The notes below the pieces were generated by a model, which saw nothing but the letters and a program-made list of their open reading frames with translations, ran no database searches and was not told the DNA's origin. A stretch of 7,908 bases of DNA from an uncultured Eubacteriales bacterium (lineage in GTDB: Bacteria > Bacillota > Clostridia > Oscillospirales > Oscillospiraceae). Shown one piece after another: positions 5,581-7,908 of the stretch (positions are counted from its first letter, which is position 1; each line of letters starts with the position of its first letter). The stretch is from the NCBI GenBank assembly GCA_900549495.1, contig UROL01000090.1, positions 1 through 7,908 of the forward strand. Reading direction: 5' to 3'. Position numbers and translations under genes: made by a program.

Positions 5581-7008
5581 TCAAATTTCGTGCCTCTTAA
5601 GATTTTCTTCAGATGTTGCCTTTTGGGTGTCCTCAAACAGGTTGTCCCGGGTAATGTTCTTCACCCAGGCCCCGCTGCGGTAGTGGCGGAACACCCAGGG
5701 CCACTTCACAAATTCATCTGTGCACAGCAGGAAATACACCCATAGCACCGGCAGCTTCAGCACAAAGGCTGCAAGAAATCCCAGAGGCACCGCATAGCAC
5801 CACATGTCGATGGTGTCGCAAACCAGGCCAAACCGGGTATCGCCTCCGGCACGGAACACGCCGGCAATCAGGGTGGTATTCACAGCGCCGCCCATGATGT
5901 AGTAGGAATTGATCCACAGCATCACCTTCAAATACCCCATAGCGGTATCTGTCAGGCTGGCGGAGGCAAAGCGGAGCATCAGGGGGATAGAGGCAATCAA
6001 CACCACGCCCCCCACTGCGCCAGAGAACACCGTCATTTTCATAACCTCAGAGGCATATTTCTTTGCCTTTTCCAAATCGCCTGCCCCCATTACATTGCCC
6101 AGCAAAATACCACCGGCAGAGGCCACGGCGAAGCAGTAGGTGGTAGTGAGGTTGCGGATAACCACAACAATGGAATTGGCTGCCACTGCGTCGTTGCCCA
6201 GGTGGCCAAGGATGACGGAATACATGGAAAATGCCACACCCCAGGACACATCGTTGCCCAGAGCCGGAAGGGCCAGCCGTACAAAATCCCCGGTAAGCAC
6301 CCTGTTGCTGCGGAACATCTCCATAGGAGCCAGCTTCACATCCTTAGAGAAGGCCGAGACCACAATGCAGCCAATGAGCTCCACCGCTCTGGAGGCTGCC
6401 GTGGCGATGGCCACACCAATCGCCCCCAGCCTGGGTGCGCCGAAGAGGCCGAAGATAAACGTGGCATTCAGCAGGATGTTCAGGACGAAGGTCAGCACAT
6501 TCAGCGCCAGGCAGACCGTCACACGGCCAATGCTGCGTAGCACTGACATGTACACCTCTATGATGCCCCAGCACAAGTAAGTTATTCCCATAATACGCAG
6601 ATACCCGGCACCAATGGAAATCAGCTCCGCATCGTTGGTAAACAGGCGCATCATAACCTGAGGAACCATAAATGCCGCCAGCGCAAACAGCGCCGATATC
6701 GCCGTGGAAAACCGCATGGCAATGCCCTGCACCGCCTGAATGGCCCGGAAATCTTTTTTTCCATAATACTGGGCACACAGAAGGGTGGCACCGGTGCCCA
6801 ATCCATAGAATACGCTGCCCAGCACCTGGGCGTAGTTTGCCGCCAGGGAAACGGCGGAGATGGAGGACTGATTGACATAGTTCAGCATCACCACATCCGA
6901 AGAGCTGACGGCGGCATTGAGCAGGTTTTGAATTACCAGGGGAATCAGCAGCTTATACATCTGGGAATGGAATGCAGGATCTGCCTTTCGGATACTTTTT
7001 ACATGCAC
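5581..7008 (-). CDS. MATE-family efflux transporter
   Basis: This 475-residue integral membrane protein of the multidrug and toxic compound extrusion family has two MatE repeats (roughly 17-180 and 240-400) and about 12 hydrophobic helices. Such proteins export drugs, dyes or metabolites in exchange for Na+ or H+. Supporting motifs are AQYYGKKDFRAIQ (79-91), NVLTFVLNILLNATFIFG (170-187), the repeat-2 counterpart GNVMGAGDLEKAKKYA (304-319) and FRAGGDTRFG (385-394), which is typical of this family. The substrate cannot be predicted. The start is GTG at 7006-7008; no in-frame ATG occurs before Met17, which would remove part of the first helix. AGAGGAG (7019-7025) precedes the GTG with a rather long 10-nt spacer, so translation may be modest. 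uvrB ends 18 nt upstream, indicating co-transcription. No clear terminator follows; a T-run at 5550-5557 lacks a convincing stem. Confidence 0.93.
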   Translation of the reverse strand: MHVKSIRKADPAFHSQMYKLLIPLVIQNLLNAAVSSSDVVMLNYVNQSSISAVSLAANYAQVLGSVFYGLGTGATLLCAQYYGKKDFRAIQAVQGIAMRFSTAISALFALAAFMVPQVMMRLFTNDAELISIGAGYLRIMGITYLCWGIIEVYMSVLRSIGRVTVCLALNVLTFVLNILLNATFIFGLFGAPRLGAIGVAIATAASRAVELIGCIVVSAFSKDVKLAPMEMFRSNRVLTGDFVRLALPALGNDVSWGVAFSMYSVILGHLGNDAVAANSIVVVIRNLTTTYCFAVASAGGILLGNVMGAGDLEKAKKYASEVMKMTVFSGAVGGVVLIASIPLMLRFASASLTDTAMGYLKVMLWINSYYIMGGAVNTTLIAGVFRAGGDTRFGLVCDTIDMWCYAVPLGFLAAFVLKLPVLWVYFLLCTDEFVKWPWVFRHYRSGAWVKNITRDNLFEDTQKATSEENLKRHEI

Positions 7009-7018
7009 TTTTTGTTCT

Positions 7019-7025
7019 CTCCTCT
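7019..7025 (-). promoter_or_regulatory. Ribosome binding site deciding the GTG start of the MATE gene
   Basis: AGAGGAG on the minus strand lies 10 nt before GTG 7006-7008. An ATG overlaps the GTG at 7002-7004 but is out of frame, so the GTG is the only start served by this site that gives a full-length transporter. Confidence 0.7.
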
Positions 7026-7026
7026 A

Positions 7027-7860
7027 CTATTGTCCGTTGCCCCGGAGCTCGATGATTTGGTCACGCAGGACGGCGGCGTATTCGTACTCCATCATCTTGG
7101 CGGCTTCCTTCATCTGCTTCTCCAGCCGGGCAATTTCCTTTTCTTTCTCTGCTTTTGTCATCTTCACGCCGGTTCTGCCCTTTCGCTCCGCTGTAGGGGA
7201 GGAAATTTCAATCAGATCCCGGACGGATTTTATAACTGTCTTGGGCACAATACCGTGGGCCTTGTTATAGCTGTCCTGAATGTCCCGGCGGCGGGCCGTC
7301 TCGTCCAGGGCCATACGCATGGATGGGGTGACGGTATCGGCATACATAATTACCTTGCCCTGGGCATTTCTTGCGGCACGGCCAATGGTCTGAATCAGGC
7401 TTGTCTCGCTGCGTAAGAATCCCTCTTTGTCCGCATCCAGAATGGCAACCAGGCTGACCTCCGGCAAGTCCAGGCCCTCCCGCAGCAGGTTGATGCCCAC
7501 CAGCACGTCGAATTTCGCCATCCGCAAATCCCGGATGATTTCCATACGCTCCATGGCGCCGATGTCCGAGTGCATATAGCGCACCCGAATTCCCGCCTTG
7601 GTCAAATAGACCGTCAAATCCTCTGCCATCTTCTTGGTCAGAGTGGTCACCAGCACCCGCTCCTCCCGGGCAGTACGGGCATTGATTTCCCCAATCAGGT
7701 CATCAATCTGACCCTCGATGGGGCGCACCTCCACCTCCGGGTCCAGAAGTCCCGTGGGGCGAATTACCTGCTCCACAATCTGGCCGGATCGGCTGCGTTC
7801 ATATTCCCCCGGAGTGGCGGATACATATATCACCTGATTGATTTTCCGGTCAAATTCCCC
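7027..7860 (-). CDS. uvrB: Excinuclease ABC subunit UvrB, C-terminal part
   Basis: The frame is open from the adapter junction for 277 residues to a TAG stop (7027-7029). UvrB is the damage-verifying helicase of nucleotide excision repair; it is loaded by UvrA and recruits UvrC. Numbered within the visible fragment, it shows YVSATPG (12-18), RPTGLLDP (34-41), [11 protein letters not shown] (72-82), [11 protein letters not shown] (121-131), [13 protein letters not shown] (140-152) and QTIGRAARN (157-165), the C-terminal helicase domain. A UVR motif for UvrC binding follows (about 235-275). UvrB is normally about 660-670 residues, so the N-terminal 385 or so, including Walker A and the beta-hairpin, are missing because the contig ends. 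The fragment has no internal start; the GTG at 7831-7833 is internal. Sequence detail such as [19 protein letters not shown] is of the Firmicutes type. The MATE gene follows 18 nt downstream. Confidence 0.97.
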   Translation of the reverse strand, partial: GEFDRKINQVIYVSATPGEYERSRSGQIVEQVIRPTGLLDPEVEVRPIEGQIDDLIGEINARTAREERVLVTTLTKKMAEDLTVYLTKAGIRVRYMHSDIGAMERMEIIRDLRMAKFDVLVGINLLREGLDLPEVSLVAILDADKEGFLRSETSLIQTIGRAARNAQGKVIMYADTVTPSMRMALDETARRRDIQDSYNKAHGIVPKTVIKSVRDLIEISSPTAERKGRTGVKMTKAEKEKEIARLEKQMKEAAKMMEYEYAAVLRDQIIELRGNGQ

Positions 7861-7908
7861 TGTCTCTTATACACATCTCCGAGCCCACGAGACCGAGGCT
7901 GATCTCGT
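7860..7908 (+). other. Nextera read-2-side adapter with i7 index (artefact)
   Basis: Positions 7860-7878 are CTGTCTCTTATACACATCT, the reverse complement of the Tn5 mosaic end. Positions 7879-7893 (CCGAGCCCACGAGAC) are the rest of the Nextera read-2 arm, 7894-7901 (CGAGGCTG) is an 8-base i7 index, and 7902-7908 (ATCTCGT) begins the P7 flow-cell sequence. None of this is genomic. Base 7860 is shared between the adapter and possibly the genome. Confidence 0.98.

Noticed and set aside
27..7860. tRNA, rRNA, CRISPR, insertion sequence or prophage elements
   Set aside because: None was seen by eye; nearly all the sequence is accounted for by the eight minus-strand genes and their short spacers.
7570..7902. 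Plus-strand open frame running into the right-hand end
   Set aside because: It is antisense to uvrB and its last residues (YTSPSPRD) are translated adapter, a known contamination signature.
1..7908. Tn5 mosaic ends at both edges in inverted orientation, looking like a composite transposon
   Set aside because: The flanking bases are Nextera adapter arms, an index and P7 sequence, and no transposase gene is present, so this is library construction.

Overview
The window reads as one assembled fragment from a low-to-moderate-GC anaerobic Firmicute, most likely a gut-type member of the Clostridia (Oscillospiraceae/Ruminococcaceae-like). I infer this from the Firmicutes-type UvrB C-terminus, the paired GGGtGRT/NifU-like genes, the DUF1653 gene and a large membrane-anchored deacetylase-like protein of a kind seen in Clostridia. 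No rRNA or other taxonomic marker is present, so this is inference. Both ends are not genomic: positions 1-26 and 7860-7908 are Illumina Nextera (Tn5 tagmentation) adapter, and the far end includes an 8-base i7 index. Genomic sequence therefore runs from about 27 to 7859/7860, and the genes at both ends are cut by the assembly.

Every gene lies on the minus strand, so the natural reading direction is from high to low coordinates. First comes the C-terminal part of uvrB (7027-7860), followed 18 nt later by a MATE-family efflux transporter with a GTG start (5581-7008). A new promoter at 5533-5561 then drives a 663-residue single-pass membrane protein (3506-5497). It has a very acidic cytoplasmic tail and an extracellular polysaccharide-deacetylase-like domain whose metal-binding residues are replaced. 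A strong intrinsic terminator (3467-3495) follows, and its T-run directly touches the ribosome binding site of a small DUF1653 gene (3202-3453). That gene overlaps the start of a short-chain dehydrogenase (2423-3217). Ribulose-phosphate 3-epimerase (rpe, 1709-2359) has its own promoter (2389-2417) and a modest terminator (1658-1680).

The last unit is a two-gene operon with a near-perfect sigma-A promoter (1605-1633) and a leader of about 100 nt. It encodes a NifU/IscU-like Fe-S scaffold protein (806-1498) and, 15 nt further on, a GGGtGRT-family protein (27-790, C-terminus missing). Both genes have strongly biased codon use. This pair is the least understood and most interesting part of the window. 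The other genes are housekeeping or stand-alone functions (DNA repair, drug/metabolite efflux, pentose-phosphate metabolism, redox) with no obvious shared pathway. No tRNA, rRNA, CRISPR array, insertion sequence, prophage or long repeat was seen, and no gene-free stretch exceeds about 210 bases.
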